Part shown: positions 38,621 to 47,566 of the stretch, piece by piece
Numbering within the stretch: the first letter of the stretch is position 1
How the letters are laid out: every line of letters begins with the position of its first letter
From: Comamonadaceae bacterium
Lineage (GTDB): Bacteria; Pseudomonadota; Gammaproteobacteria; Burkholderiales; Burkholderiaceae_C
Assembly: GCA_027488115.1 (NCBI GenBank)
Contig: JAIYCG010000030.1
Coordinates: 1 to 55,894, forward strand
DNA: 55,894 nt
Direction of reading: 5' to 3'
The notes under the pieces: generated by a model
Database searches by the model: none
What the model was told of the DNA's origin: nothing
What the model saw: the letters and a program-made list of their open reading frames with translations, nothing else
Program-made: the position numbers and the translations under genes

Positions 38621-40120
38621 TCAAGCGGCTGCGCGCGTGTCTTGGTCGGCTGTGCCCTGCATCACTTGTGTTGCCAAACGTGGCACCGACTCAGGAATGC
38701 CCAAAGCAGCTCGCGCTGCTTGTTGACCAGAAATACGACCAAACGCCGTGCCGATGGTCATGCCCACACCTGCGGTGTAGCCTTTGCCTAAAACATTGCC
38801 GGCCATCATCTCGCCAGACACAAACAAATTAGGGCTTGGCTGATGGTTGAACCTGACCGCAGTGGTGTCATCGGTTTTCAATCCCAAGTAGGTGAATGTG
38901 ATGCCAGGCTTGACTGGGTATGCATAGAAGGGGGCCGTATCGAGTGGCAGCGCCCAATGCGTTTTGGCTGGCGTCACGCCCTCGGTATGGCAATCGTCCA
39001 AGACAGTGTGGTCAAAATTCCCTGGCACACAGGCTTGGTTGTAAGCGTTCAGGGTGGCCATGAAGGTGTCTACATTCAAGCTCAATTTCTGTGCCAACTC
39101 AGGCAGCGATTGAGCGACGGTTCCTTCAAATACGGGTGGCATAAAACGCCCCACGGCCTTGGCGTCGGTAATGGAATAGCCAATTTGACCGGGCTGCTGA
39201 GCCACCAAGCGCCCCCAAATGGCGTAACGCTTGGGCCAAAAATCTTCGCCTTCGTCGTAAAACCGCTCAGCGTTTTTGTTGACCACCACGCCCAAAGACA
39301 CACAGTCGATGCGCGTACAAATACCGCCGTCGTACAAAGGTGCGCGCGCGTCAATGGCCACCATGTGGGCTTGTGTAGGATCGCCAATTTGATCAGCGCC
39401 CATGTCCAGCAAGTGCTTGAGCAAGGTCCCTTGATTGAATTTGGTCCCGCGAATTAAAAAGTTGTCTGCGGGAAATTCTCCTAGCGCATTTTGGCCCCAT
39501 GCCTCTCGCAGCCAACCCAAGTTGGATTCAAAACCGCCGGCGGCCATCACGCATGTTTTGGCGGTCACGCGATCTGTTCGCAGCAACTCGCCAGCAGGCG
39601 ATTTGTGTTTCACAATGGCCGCTTTGAAAACGCCATTTTCAATTTCGAGTTCATTCACTTCGGCGTTGTAATGAATTTGAATGCCCAATTTTTCTGCGCT
39701 GCGGTAATAGGCATTGATCAGTGCTTTGCCGCCGCCCATGAAGAACGCATTGGTTCGTGCGGTGTGCAATGCGCCTGACAAAGAAGGCTGGAAGCGCACA
39801 CCGTGTTTGACCATCCAAGGCCGGCAGTGGTGTGAATGGCGGATGGCCAAACGCGCCATGTGCTCATCGGTGAGGCCACCTGTGACTTTCAACAGGTCTT
39901 GCCAAAACTCCTCTTCAGGATATGCCTCAATCAACACATCTTGCGGCGCATCGTGCATGCAGCGCAAGTTGCGGGTGTGCATGGAATTGCCACCACGCCA
40001 TTCGCGAGGTGCTGACTCAAGCACCATGACACTGGCGCCCGCTTCACGGGCCATGAGTGCCGCACTCAAGGCCGCGTTGCCGCCACCAATGATCAATACA
40101 TCCAAACTCATTCGAGGCAC
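38621..40120 (-). CDS. tcuA: FAD-dependent tricarballylate dehydrogenase TcuA
   Basis: 499 residues. A fumarate-reductase-like flavoprotein that oxidises tricarballylate to cis-aconitate in Salmonella. FAD motif VLIIGGGNAALSAALMAREAG at about 8-28. The conserved ESAPREWRGGNSMHTRNLRCMH near 35-56 is typical of TcuA. The C-terminal GEMMAGNVLGKGYTAGVGMTIG near 443 closes the FAD site. No TcuC-like transporter is adjacent. The operon instead starts with an SDR gene. Confidence 0.9.
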   Translation of the reverse strand: MPRMSLDVLIIGGGNAALSAALMAREAGASVMVLESAPREWRGGNSMHTRNLRCMHDAPQDVLIEAYPEEEFWQDLLKVTGGLTDEHMARLAIRHSHHCRPWMVKHGVRFQPSLSGALHTARTNAFFMGGGKALINAYYRSAEKLGIQIHYNAEVNELEIENGVFKAAIVKHKSPAGELLRTDRVTAKTCVMAAGGFESNLGWLREAWGQNALGEFPADNFLIRGTKFNQGTLLKHLLDMGADQIGDPTQAHMVAIDARAPLYDGGICTRIDCVSLGVVVNKNAERFYDEGEDFWPKRYAIWGRLVAQQPGQIGYSITDAKAVGRFMPPVFEGTVAQSLPELAQKLSLNVDTFMATLNAYNQACVPGNFDHTVLDDCHTEGVTPAKTHWALPLDTAPFYAYPVKPGITFTYLGLKTDDTTAVRFNHQPSPNLFVSGEMMAGNVLGKGYTAGVGMTIGTAFGRISGQQAARAALGIPESVPRLATQVMQGTADQDTRAAA

Positions 40121-40127
40121 CCGAAAA

Positions 40128-40883
40128 TTAGAACTGATAGCGACGCAAACCGCCGTCGACTGGAATCACAGCGCCTGTGATGTAGCTGGCTAAAGGCGAT
40201 GACAAGAAGGTGACCAAATTGGCCATGTCTTCGGGCTCGCCATACCGGCCCATGGGAATTTCGTTTTCGCACTGCCACTGACGGTATTCAGGGGTGTAGT
40301 TGCGGAAAATTTGTTCGGAATGAATACGGCCAGGCGGAATACAGTTCACGGTAATGCCGTGTGGCCCCACCATGCGTGACAAACCTTTAGCCCAACTGTG
40401 AATGCCGGCCTTGGCACAGAAAGCCCCATTGACGTGATCGGGTTCGCTCTTGCCGGTGATGTTGATGATGCGGCCCCACTTGCGCGCAATCATTTGGTCC
40501 ACCAAAGCATCGGCAACTTGGCGTGGGCGATGGAAATTCAAGGTGATGGCTTCTTGCCAAGCTTCTTCGCTCACATGCAAATCTTTGAAGCTGCGTGAGC
40601 CGCCTGCGTTGTTGACCAAGATGTCAACATGGCCCAAGCCTTGAATGGCGGCCGCTGTGAGTTTGGCAGCAGCGTCTTCTGGATAAAGGTCTGACTCGAT
40701 GATGACTGGGCGGTGTCCGCCAGCCGCCACAATTTCATCAGCCACTTCTTGCAACTTGTCGGCACGGCGTGCAGAGATGGCCAATTTGACGCCTTCTGCG
40801 GCCAAAGCCTTGGCAATGCCGCGGCCAATGCCAACACTTGCGCCTGTGACCAGTGCTGTTTTGTGTGTGAGTTGCAAGTCCAT
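40128..40883 (-). CDS. Short-chain dehydrogenase/reductase lacking the catalytic Tyr
   Basis: 251 residues. The Rossmann nucleotide site TGASVGIGRGIA (residues 14-25), NNAGG near 90 and the C-terminal PVDGGLRRYQF are normal for FabG-like SDRs. At the active site the usual Tyr-x-x-x-Lys reads A-F-C-A-K (in NGAFCAKAGIHSWAKGL near residue 155), and the usual Ser region reads ITGKSEPD. The Lys is kept but the Tyr is absent, so ordinary SDR chemistry is doubtful. It is the first gene of the operon with tcuA and tcuB (7 bp before tcuA). Its role there is unknown. Confidence 0.82.
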   Translation of the reverse strand: MDLQLTHKTALVTGASVGIGRGIAKALAAEGVKLAISARRADKLQEVADEIVAAGGHRPVIIESDLYPEDAAAKLTAAAIQGLGHVDILVNNAGGSRSFKDLHVSEEAWQEAITLNFHRPRQVADALVDQMIARKWGRIINITGKSEPDHVNGAFCAKAGIHSWAKGLSRMVGPHGITVNCIPPGRIHSEQIFRNYTPEYRQWQCENEIPMGRYGEPEDMANLVTFLSSPLASYITGAVIPVDGGLRRYQF

Positions 40884-40965
40884 GATGTCAGTCTCCTTGA
40901 AGTATCGTGCGAATGAACAGCACTTTAACTGGAAGACAGGGCGATTGAATGCTGGGGAAAGAATT

Positions 40966-40990
40966 GGGGTATCAAAAATAGTGATACCCC
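40966..40990. promoter_or_regulatory. Perfect LysR-type box before the SDR-tcuAB operon
   Basis: ggggtatca (40966-40974) and tgatacccc (40982-40990) are perfect inverted repeats 7 bp apart. The core is ATCA-N7-TGAT, the T-N11-A shape of LysR-family sites. It lies between the LysR gene stop (41003) and the operon start (40883). A terminator hairpin for the lysR gene is the alternative, but no T-tract follows it. Confidence 0.65.
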
Positions 40991-41002
40991 TGAGTCAAGC
41001 TG

Positions 41003-41962
41003 TTAATTAGAAGGTTTGACCCGTGCGCCAGTCCAAATTCCCCGAGACACCAATTGCTGAGCGCACTCTTTCAAGACCACGCGCGCAGCCAAAGCCACCG
41101 GTGAAAGCTCGTCTTCAGACAAGCTGCAAAGCACATTGACGCGCTGGACATTGGTTTCCGATATGCGGGCCATGTGAAACCTGTCAGCGGCATCTGGAAA
41201 TCTGGCAACGGCCGCCCAAGGTTGCAAGGTGGCGCCCAAGCCTGCGTTCACGGCATCCATCAGCATGGCCAAGGAATCGATTTCTAAAACGACGTTGGGC
41301 ACCAACTTGTTCCTTGCAAAGGCGGTATCGAGTGTGCTTCTCAAGCCATGCGGGCCCGTTGGCAAAATGAGCGCTTCATTCTTCAACTGGCTCAATTTGA
41401 GCGTGCTGGGCATCTTAGCGCGGGTGTTCTTTTTAGCGCTGATGAAGAACAAATCTTCCTCTAACAGCGACATGACGCTCCAGCGCCGCGCTGTTTTCAA
41501 ATCTGGACTTGGCAACAAATGTGAGTCGAATAAAACAGCCAAGTCCAACTGACGTGCATTCAACATGCTTGTTAAGTGCCCGGATAGGCTTTCCACCATG
41601 TGCAGGCGAACATCAGGGTAGCGCTCTCTCAAAGCGTGCATCAAAGGCATACCCAAAACCCCGGCGGTAGTAGGTGCCATGCCCACACTGACGGTACCCG
41701 ACAAGCGCGATTCTTGGGCCGCGCGGATGGCTTGTTCAGCATGCCTTAGCGTGAGTTGTGCCTCTCGAAAAAAAGCCACGCCTGCTTCGGTGGGCGTCAC
41801 GCCCTGTGGCGAGCGTTGCAGAAGCCGAGTAGACAGTTCACTTTCCAGCTTGGTCATTTGTTGACTCAGAGCAGACTGAACCACATTCAAGTCGAGCGCG
41901 GCACGGCTGATACTGCCCACCTCGACCACCTTCACAAACGCACGCAACTGACGAAGTTCCAT
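41003..41962 (-). CDS. LysR-family transcriptional regulator (TcuR-like position)
   Basis: 319 residues. N-terminal winged helix (MELRQLRAFVKVVEVGSISRAALDLNVVQSALSQQMTKLE) and a C-terminal effector domain with the nitrogen-assimilation-control-like GTVSVGMAPTTAGVLGMPLM near residue 89. It is encoded in the same direction and directly upstream of the SDR-tcuAB operon, with a LysR-type box between, so it is the probable activator. Its ligand would be the operon substrate (tricarballylate, citrate or similar). Confidence 0.85.
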   Translation of the reverse strand: MELRQLRAFVKVVEVGSISRAALDLNVVQSALSQQMTKLESELSTRLLQRSPQGVTPTEAGVAFFREAQLTLRHAEQAIRAAQESRLSGTVSVGMAPTTAGVLGMPLMHALRERYPDVRLHMVESLSGHLTSMLNARQLDLAVLFDSHLLPSPDLKTARRWSVMSLLEEDLFFISAKKNTRAKMPSTLKLSQLKNEALILPTGPHGLRSTLDTAFARNKLVPNVVLEIDSLAMLMDAVNAGLGATLQPWAAVARFPDAADRFHMARISETNVQRVNVLCSLSEDELSPVALAARVVLKECAQQLVSRGIWTGARVKPSN

Positions 41963-42031
41963 GGTGAGGTCTAGCTTGGCAACACGTTGATCAAATCATT
42001 TGACTCTCTTGCGCAAAATCCTAGTCAAGGC

Positions 42032-42523
42032 TTAAAACGGAATGTCGTCGTCCATGTCGTCAAAACCACTGGCAGGCTTGGCGGCGGGTTTGCCAGCAGG
42101 TGCACTGGCAGCAGGACGAGGCGCTGCTGCAGGACGGCGGGCCGGTGCGCCGCCCTCTTCATCACCACCACTTGGGCCGCCCATGCCTTCTCGGCCGCCG
42201 AGCAATTGCATTTCGGTGGCAATGATGTCGACGGTGTTTTTCTCAACGCCAGCTTGGTCGGTGTATTTGCCATATTTCAAGCGGCCTTCAATGTAGATAG
42301 GGCGGCCTTTTTTGACATATTCACCCGCGATTTCAGCCAATCGGTCATAGAAGGTGACACGGTGCCACTGAGTATCTTCAACAGTTTCGCCAGACGTGCG
42401 GTCTTTGCGACGGCTGGTGGTGGCAATGCTGATGTTGGCCACGGCTTGGCCCGAAGGCAGGTAGCGAATTTCGGGGTCACGGCCACAGTTGCCGATGAGA
42501 ATGACTTTGTTGACGGATGCCAT
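42032..42523 (-). CDS. ssb: Single-stranded DNA-binding protein
   Basis: 163 residues from ATG 42523 (MASVNKVILIGNCGRDPEIR). An OB-fold in residues 1-108, then a Gly/Ala/Pro-rich linker and the acidic tip DDMDDDIPF that binds partner proteins. Normal length and layout. It follows the MFS gene by 48 bp in the same direction; in related bacteria uvrA is usually near, but it is not seen here. Confidence 0.97.
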   Translation of the reverse strand: MASVNKVILIGNCGRDPEIRYLPSGQAVANISIATTSRRKDRTSGETVEDTQWHRVTFYDRLAEIAGEYVKKGRPIYIEGRLKYGKYTDQAGVEKNTVDIIATEMQLLGGREGMGGPSGGDEEGGAPARRPAAAPRPAASAPAGKPAAKPASGFDDMDDDIPF

Positions 42524-42571
42524 GTTTGTTTCCTTGAAATCTCTTGCGATGAACAGTTGCAATTATGCTTG

Positions 42572-43816
42572 TTAGCGGGCCGGTGCCTCAATGGGTTCCA
42601 TGAACCATGCAACCAAAAGCCAGACCAGCGTGGCCAGGCCACAGACAGCAAATAAAACCTGCGCACCCCCTGATTTCATAAGGGCACCTCCTGCTGCACC
42701 CCCCACAAAAAAACCCAGCGATTGCAAGGTATTGTAAAAACCCATGGCCATGCCGCGTGCATGCGGCGGGGCACCGCGAGAGGCGATGCTAGGCTGACAG
42801 GCTTCCAAAATGTTGGAGGCGGAAAAGAAGACACACAAAATAGCGGCAATGCACCACAAGTTGGGCGTACCGCCAGCCACCAAGCCCAAGCTGAACATGA
42901 CCAGCGCAATGACCAAAGCCGAGCTTAAGAACACCGCCCGCAGGTAGCCTTTTCGCTCTAGCGGAAAAAGGGTTTTGCCCATGACCATGAAGCCAAACAG
43001 CACAGCCGGCAGATAGATCCACCAATGGTGCTCTTTGGGCAAGCCGGCATCGACCATCATTTGTGGGACGGCCACCCACATGGCCAAAAGTACGGCATGC
43101 AGGACAAAGACGCCCAAATTGTTGCGCAGGGAGGGGATGTGGGTCAGGACTTCCTTCAAACTCCCTTTGGGCACCACGGCCCGGTGGGCAGGCTCAGGCG
43201 GCACACCCCACATGACCACAGCAATACCGCCAAACGCCAGAAGACCTGTCAGTCCAAACAAGCCGGACAAACCTGCTACTGAGTTGAGGGCTGGCGCCAA
43301 AACCAGGGACAAAGCGAACATCAGGCCAATGCTGGCGCCAATCAAGGCCATGGCCTTGGTTCTGACCAGATCGCGCGTTTGATCTGCCAACAATGCGGTG
43401 ACCACCGCAGACACGGCACCGGCACCCTGCAAGGCCCGCCCGATGAGTACGCCAAACAGGCTGTCAGCCGTTGCAGCCCAGAAGCTGCCCAAGGCCAAAA
43501 TGAGCAAGCCAAACACAATCACTTTTTTGCGGCCAATTTTGTCGGAGGCGGCGCCAAATACCAATTGTAAAGCGCCCTGTGTGAGGCCATAAATGCCCAT
43601 GGCCAGCCCCACAAGGCTGGGGTCGTCACCCCCTGGGTAATGCGCAGCCTCGATGGCAAATACGGGTAACACCAAGAACAGGCCCAACATCCGCAAACCG
43701 TAAATGGCTGCCAGGGAAATGCTTGAGCGCTTCTCTAGGGCCGTCATGAGGGACGCATTCAATGCCGCTGCGGGCTCAGGGGGCGATGTGTTGGTGGGGG
43801 TGGGTGATGCGGTCAT
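42572..43816 (-). CDS. MFS transporter (ssb-linked)
   Basis: 414 residues with about twelve hydrophobic segments starting near residue 33. The loop-2/3 motif is GAASDKIGRKKVIVFGLLI near 88 and ALIGRALQGAGAVSAVVTAL near 125 is the helix-5 antiporter-type motif. This MFS gene next to ssb is a recurrent arrangement in Burkholderiales. The substrate is unknown; an efflux-type function is suggested by the motif C-like helix. Confidence 0.87.
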   Translation of the reverse strand: MTASPTPTNTSPPEPAAALNASLMTALEKRSSISLAAIYGLRMLGLFLVLPVFAIEAAHYPGGDDPSLVGLAMGIYGLTQGALQLVFGAASDKIGRKKVIVFGLLILALGSFWAATADSLFGVLIGRALQGAGAVSAVVTALLADQTRDLVRTKAMALIGASIGLMFALSLVLAPALNSVAGLSGLFGLTGLLAFGGIAVVMWGVPPEPAHRAVVPKGSLKEVLTHIPSLRNNLGVFVLHAVLLAMWVAVPQMMVDAGLPKEHHWWIYLPAVLFGFMVMGKTLFPLERKGYLRAVFLSSALVIALVMFSLGLVAGGTPNLWCIAAILCVFFSASNILEACQPSIASRGAPPHARGMAMGFYNTLQSLGFFVGGAAGGALMKSGGAQVLFAVCGLATLVWLLVAWFMEPIEAPAR

Positions 43817-43857
43817 ATGGTTCAGCTTGAGCCTTGATTGTCTCTGATTCCGGAGGG

Positions 43858-43936
43858 GTTGAGCAGGCAGCTGAAGGCGGCTTCCTCATACTGGGGTACC
43901 AGAAATCGTTCAGCCGCCTTCAGCTGCCTGCTCAAC
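43858..43936. repeat. Perfect 25-bp inverted repeat with 29-bp centre
   Basis: The arm at 43858-43882 (begins gttgagcaggcag, ends gcggct) is the exact reverse complement of 43912-43936. Between them lie 29 bp. It is far longer than a terminator needs and sits 42 bp upstream of the MFS start and about 120 bp before the HiPIP gene. It could be a non-autonomous repeat element or an RNA hairpin. Confidence 0.9.
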
Positions 43937-43974
43937 GTCGCAATTGGAAAACCCTTCACAAATAAATCTATTGC

Positions 43975-43997
43975 TGTTGGGCCGAGAGGGCCCAACA
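43975..43997 (+). promoter_or_regulatory. Terminator-like hairpin upstream of HiPIP gene
   Basis: tgttgggcc (43975-43983) and ggcccaaca (43989-43997) form a perfect 9-bp stem with a 5-nt loop, followed by aaactttcattttt on the plus strand. No plus-strand gene precedes it. It would lie in the HiPIP leader if transcription begins upstream, suggesting attenuation or a stabilising leader hairpin. Confidence 0.5.
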
Positions 43998-44060
43998 AAC
44001 TTTCATTTTTAACGTTAATATTCGTCCGTTCAGATTTTTAGCAACCTCATTGGAAATTTT

Positions 44061-44369
44061 ATGAAACAAACCAATCGTCGCGTTTTCATGATGCAAGTGG
44101 CTTTGGGCGGTACAGCCTTGGCAGCACAACAAGCCATGGCTCAAGCCATGGTGAACGAAAAAGACCCACAAGCGACTGCGCTGGGTTATGCCGCAGACAC
44201 CACCAAAGTTGATGCGAAGAAATTCCCTAAGCACGCTGCCGCACAAAAATGCAGCAACTGCGCTTTGTACCAAGGCAAAGCCACCGACGCGGCTGGCGGT
44301 TGCCCCTTGTTTGCTGGCAAGCAAGTGGCCGGCAATGGCTGGTGCTCTGCTTACGCCAAGAAGGGCTAA
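44061..44369 (+). CDS. hip: High-potential iron-sulfur protein (HiPIP)
   Basis: 102-residue precursor. A small periplasmic [4Fe-4S] electron carrier. The signal region NRRVFMMQVALGGTALAAQQ resembles a Tat leader and ends around AMAQA. The mature part has four cluster cysteines in the HiPIP pattern (KCSNCALYQG, then GGCPLF and GWCSAY). In photosynthetic betaproteobacteria such as Rhodoferax and Rubrivivax HiPIP reduces the reaction-centre cytochrome. The closeness to hemA, dxs and the bch genes supports the same job here. It converges with hemA. Confidence 0.93.
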   Translation: MKQTNRRVFMMQVALGGTALAAQQAMAQAMVNEKDPQATALGYAADTTKVDAKKFPKHAAAQKCSNCALYQGKATDAAGGCPLFAGKQVAGNGWCSAYAKKG

Positions 44370-44425
44370 TGCCTTCTCAGAGTGAGCGTTTTGAACGACC
44401 GCGCTGAATTTCTCCAAGCGCCGCT

Positions 44426-45679
44426 TCAAGGCTTCAAAAACATTTGTTTGACAGCCTCGCGGGCCTTGACTCTGAGCGGCTCTTCTGTGTGATTCAACTC
44501 ACGCAGAGGGCCGTTCAGCATTTTCTTCATCATGCCCACCGAAAGCGACTCTAAAACGCTTTCAATGCTCTGGCCTTTGTCGAGCAATTTGCGCGCGCGC
44601 ACCACTTCGGCCTGTCGCCAAGCATCAGCTTGGTAATTCAACTCTTGAATCAAGGGCACATCCCTGCGCTGAGCCAGCCAGGTCATGAATTTTTGCACGC
44701 CATCGTCAATGATCACTTCAGCGTCGACCACAGCAGCTTGCCTGTGCACTTGGCCGCTGTTGATCACTTCGGTCAGATCGTCCACGGTGTACAGGTACAC
44801 ATCGCGAAGGTCTTTGACCTCAGGCTCGATGTCACGCGGCACCGCTAAATCGACCATGAAGATGGGTTTGTTTTTTCTGGTGCGCAAAGCACTTTTAACG
44901 GCACCTAGGCCAATCAAAGGCAAGGTGCTGGCAGTGCAACTGATGACGATGTCAAACTCGTGCAAGCGCTTGGGTAAATCTGCCAAGGAGATGCTTCTGC
45001 CTCCGTGAACTTGCGCCAGCAGGTCGGCTCTTTCAGCCGATCGGTTGGCTATCGTGATGGTCTTCGGCGACTTGGCTGCAAAGTGGGCCACGCACAACTC
45101 AATCATTTCGCCGGCACCCACAAACAAAATATTGGTTTCTTTGATGTTCTCAAAAATTCGGCTTGCCAAGCGAACGGCAGCAGCAGCCATGCTGATGGAG
45201 TGCGCGCCAATTTCTGTGGTGCTTCTGACTTCCTTGGCCACTGCAAAGGAGCGCTGAAACAATTGGTTGAGCGTGGTGCCCAAGGCACCCGAGTCGCTGG
45301 CCGTGCGCACGGCTTCTTTGAGTTGTCCCAAAATTTGCGACTCGCCCAAGACCATCGAGTCTAAGCCACTGGCAACTCGAAACGCATGTCGCGCCGATGC
45401 ATCGCCTTCAAATCGATAGGTGTGTCTGGCCAAAATATCGACTTGTGTTTTGCCTGCATCTGCCAACCAACTCAGTGTTTGAGGTATTTGAACCTCATCA
45501 CCTGCACAGTAAATTTCTGTTCGATTGCAAGTGGACAAAATAGCCACTTCCTTGTGTGTGCTAAAACTTTGGCGCAAACCTTTCAACGACTGATCCAAAC
45601 GCTCAGAGGCAAACGCAAAGCGTTCTCGCAAATCAATGGGCGCCGTTTTGTGATTCAGCCCTAAGGTCCAAACAGCCAT
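44426..45679 (-). CDS. hemA: Glutamyl-tRNA reductase
   Basis: 417 residues. First committed step of the C5 path to 5-aminolevulinate, hence heme and bacteriochlorophyll. The nucleophilic Cys is residue 51 in ILSTCNRTEIY; SGLDSMVLGESQILGQLKEA near 105 is the substrate region and LFVGAGEMIELCVAHF near 185 the NADPH site. The start abuts the dxs stop (TAA-ATG), so it is translationally coupled to dxs: precursor supply for tetrapyrrole and isoprenoid in one unit. Confidence 0.96.
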   Translation of the reverse strand: MAVWTLGLNHKTAPIDLRERFAFASERLDQSLKGLRQSFSTHKEVAILSTCNRTEIYCAGDEVQIPQTLSWLADAGKTQVDILARHTYRFEGDASARHAFRVASGLDSMVLGESQILGQLKEAVRTASDSGALGTTLNQLFQRSFAVAKEVRSTTEIGAHSISMAAAAVRLASRIFENIKETNILFVGAGEMIELCVAHFAAKSPKTITIANRSAERADLLAQVHGGRSISLADLPKRLHEFDIVISCTASTLPLIGLGAVKSALRTRKNKPIFMVDLAVPRDIEPEVKDLRDVYLYTVDDLTEVINSGQVHRQAAVVDAEVIIDDGVQKFMTWLAQRRDVPLIQELNYQADAWRQAEVVRARKLLDKGQSIESVLESLSVGMMKKMLNGPLRELNHTEEPLRVKAREAVKQMFLKP

Positions 45680-47566
45680 TTAGCCCACCGCCCTCAAAAC
45701 GGGTGCTGACTTCAAATCGGGCCAGCATTCTTCAATGCGTTTTTGAATGCCTGGCGCAGTCAAGCCGTATTGCTGCATCAACTTTTGCGGGTCGCCATGC
45801 TCCGTGAATTCGTCTTCAAAGCCGACCACCAACACCGGCATGGCAATGCCCATGTCTTGCAAGGCCTCCATGACTGCAGAGCCTGCACCGCCCTTGCGAG
45901 TGGCATCTTCCAAGGTCACCAAGCGATCGTGTGAGAGCGCAATTTGCTTCAATGTTTCAACGTCCAAGGGCTTGGCCCAACGCATGTTGACCACCGTGGC
46001 ATTCATACCCTCCGCCACTTTGAGTGCTTCGTACAACAGCGGACCAAATGCAAGCAAGGCCACGCCATGGCCTTGGCGCCTGATTTCAGCCTTGGCAAAA
46101 GGCAAGGTCTGTAAGTCAGTCCCCACTTTCGATCCTATACCAGCACCTCTGGGGTAACGAACTGTGACTGCATGGTCCTGAGCATAGGCGGTGCTGAGCA
46201 ACTGCCGACACTCTGCCTCGTCGGCGGGGCAAGCAATGCTCATGTTGGGGATGCATCGGGTGAAAGCAATGTCGTACATGCCAGCATGTGTGGGGCCATC
46301 TGCACCCACCAAACCCGCCCGATCGAGCGCAAACACCACTGGCAAGTTTTGCAAGGCCACATCGTGAATCAGTTGATCGTAGGCGCGTTGCAAAAAGGTT
46401 GAGTAAATGGCCACGACCGGCTTCAAGCCTTCGCAGGCCATGCCCGCGGCAAAGGTCACCGCGTGTTGTTCTGCAATGCCCACATCATGATAGCGATGGG
46501 GGTATTGTTGACTGAAGCCCACCATGCCCGAGCCTTCGCGCATGGCGGGCGTGATGCCCACCAAGCGCTCATCCACAGCGGCCATGTCACAGAGCCATTG
46601 GCCAAAAATTTGGGTGAACGTTGGTTTTGGCGGTACAGGGGGTGACGCACTCACAATGCCGACAACAGGGTCAAATTTGCTGGGGCCGTGGTAGGCCACA
46701 GGATCGGCTTCAGCTCTTGCATAGCCCTTGCCTTTGCGCGTGACCACATGCAAAAACTGCGGGCCTGGTTTGTTGTACAAGCCCTTCAAGGTATCGACCA
46801 TTGCATCCAAGTCGTGGCCATCCACGGGACCGGTGTACTCAAAGCCCAAATTTTCAAACATGGTTTGAGGTTGGATGAAGCTCTGTGTTTGCTGCTCAAT
46901 CATTTGCGCCAAGGCATACAAAGGTGGCGCATTTTTCAGCACTTGTTTGCCAATTTTTTTGGCATCCGCATAAAAGCGGCCACTCATCAATTCATGCAAA
47001 TAATGGTTCAAAGCGCCAACTGGCGGGCTGATCGACATGTCGTTGTCGTTCAAGATGACCAGCAAGTTGCAATCGCTTGCGCCGGCATTGTTCAAGGCTT
47101 CGTAGGCCATGCCAGCTGTGAGCGCGCCATCACCAATGATGGCCACTGCTTTGCGGCGACTGCCCATTTGTTTGGCGGCCATGGCCATGCCAAAGGCAGC
47201 CGAGATGCTGGTGGACGAGTGCGCAGTGCCAAAGGCGTCGTAAATACTTTCTTCTCGTCGCGGAAAGCCACTCAATCCGCCAATTTGGCGCATGCTGGCC
47301 ATCTGCTCGTTTCGGCCAGTCAACATTTTGTGAGGGTAGGTTTGATGGCCCACGTCCCAGACCAATCGGTCTTCGGGGGTGTTGAAAACGTAGTGCAGCG
47401 CCACCGTGAGTTCCACGGTACCCAAGTTGGAGCTGAAATGCCCACCCGTTTGCGAAACGGACTGAATTAAACGCTCGCGCAACTCTGCGGCCAAGGGGGC
47501 CAAGTTGTCACGCGACAGTTTTCTTAGCTGTGCTGGGGATTGAATCCAATCGAGCAGGGCCTTCAT
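45680..47566 (-). CDS. dxs: 1-deoxy-D-xylulose-5-phosphate synthase
   Basis: 628 residues from ATG 47566, with GAGG upstream. First step of the MEP isoprenoid path, TPP-dependent. The TPP/Mg motif [18 protein letters not shown] is near residue 144, [19 protein letters not shown] near 43 contains the catalytic His, and [18 protein letters not shown] near 415 is the transketolase pyrimidine domain. Divergent from bchI and coupled to hemA, consistent with supplying phytyl and carotenoid chains for the photosystem. A second housekeeping dxs may exist elsewhere. Confidence 0.96.
   Translation of the reverse strand: MKALLDWIQSPAQLRKLSRDNLAPLAAELRERLIQSVSQTGGHFSSNLGTVELTVALHYVFNTPEDRLVWDVGHQTYPHKMLTGRNEQMASMRQIGGLSGFPRREESIYDAFGTAHSSTSISAAFGMAMAAKQMGSRRKAVAIIGDGALTAGMAYEALNNAGASDCNLLVILNDNDMSISPPVGALNHYLHELMSGRFYADAKKIGKQVLKNAPPLYALAQMIEQQTQSFIQPQTMFENLGFEYTGPVDGHDLDAMVDTLKGLYNKPGPQFLHVVTRKGKGYARAEADPVAYHGPSKFDPVVGIVSASPPVPPKPTFTQIFGQWLCDMAAVDERLVGITPAMREGSGMVGFSQQYPHRYHDVGIAEQHAVTFAAGMACEGLKPVVAIYSTFLQRAYDQLIHDVALQNLPVVFALDRAGLVGADGPTHAGMYDIAFTRCIPNMSIACPADEAECRQLLSTAYAQDHAVTVRYPRGAGIGSKVGTDLQTLPFAKAEIRRQGHGVALLAFGPLLYEALKVAEGMNATVVNMRWAKPLDVETLKQIALSHDRLVTLEDATRKGGAGSAVMEALQDMGIAMPVLVVGFEDEFTEHGDPQKLMQQYGLTAPGIQKRIEECWPDLKSAPVLRAVG

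Noticed and set aside
43838..44041. 67-residue open frame before HiPIP
   Set aside because: It runs through the 25-bp inverted repeat and the hairpin, has no ribosome site and no family resemblance.
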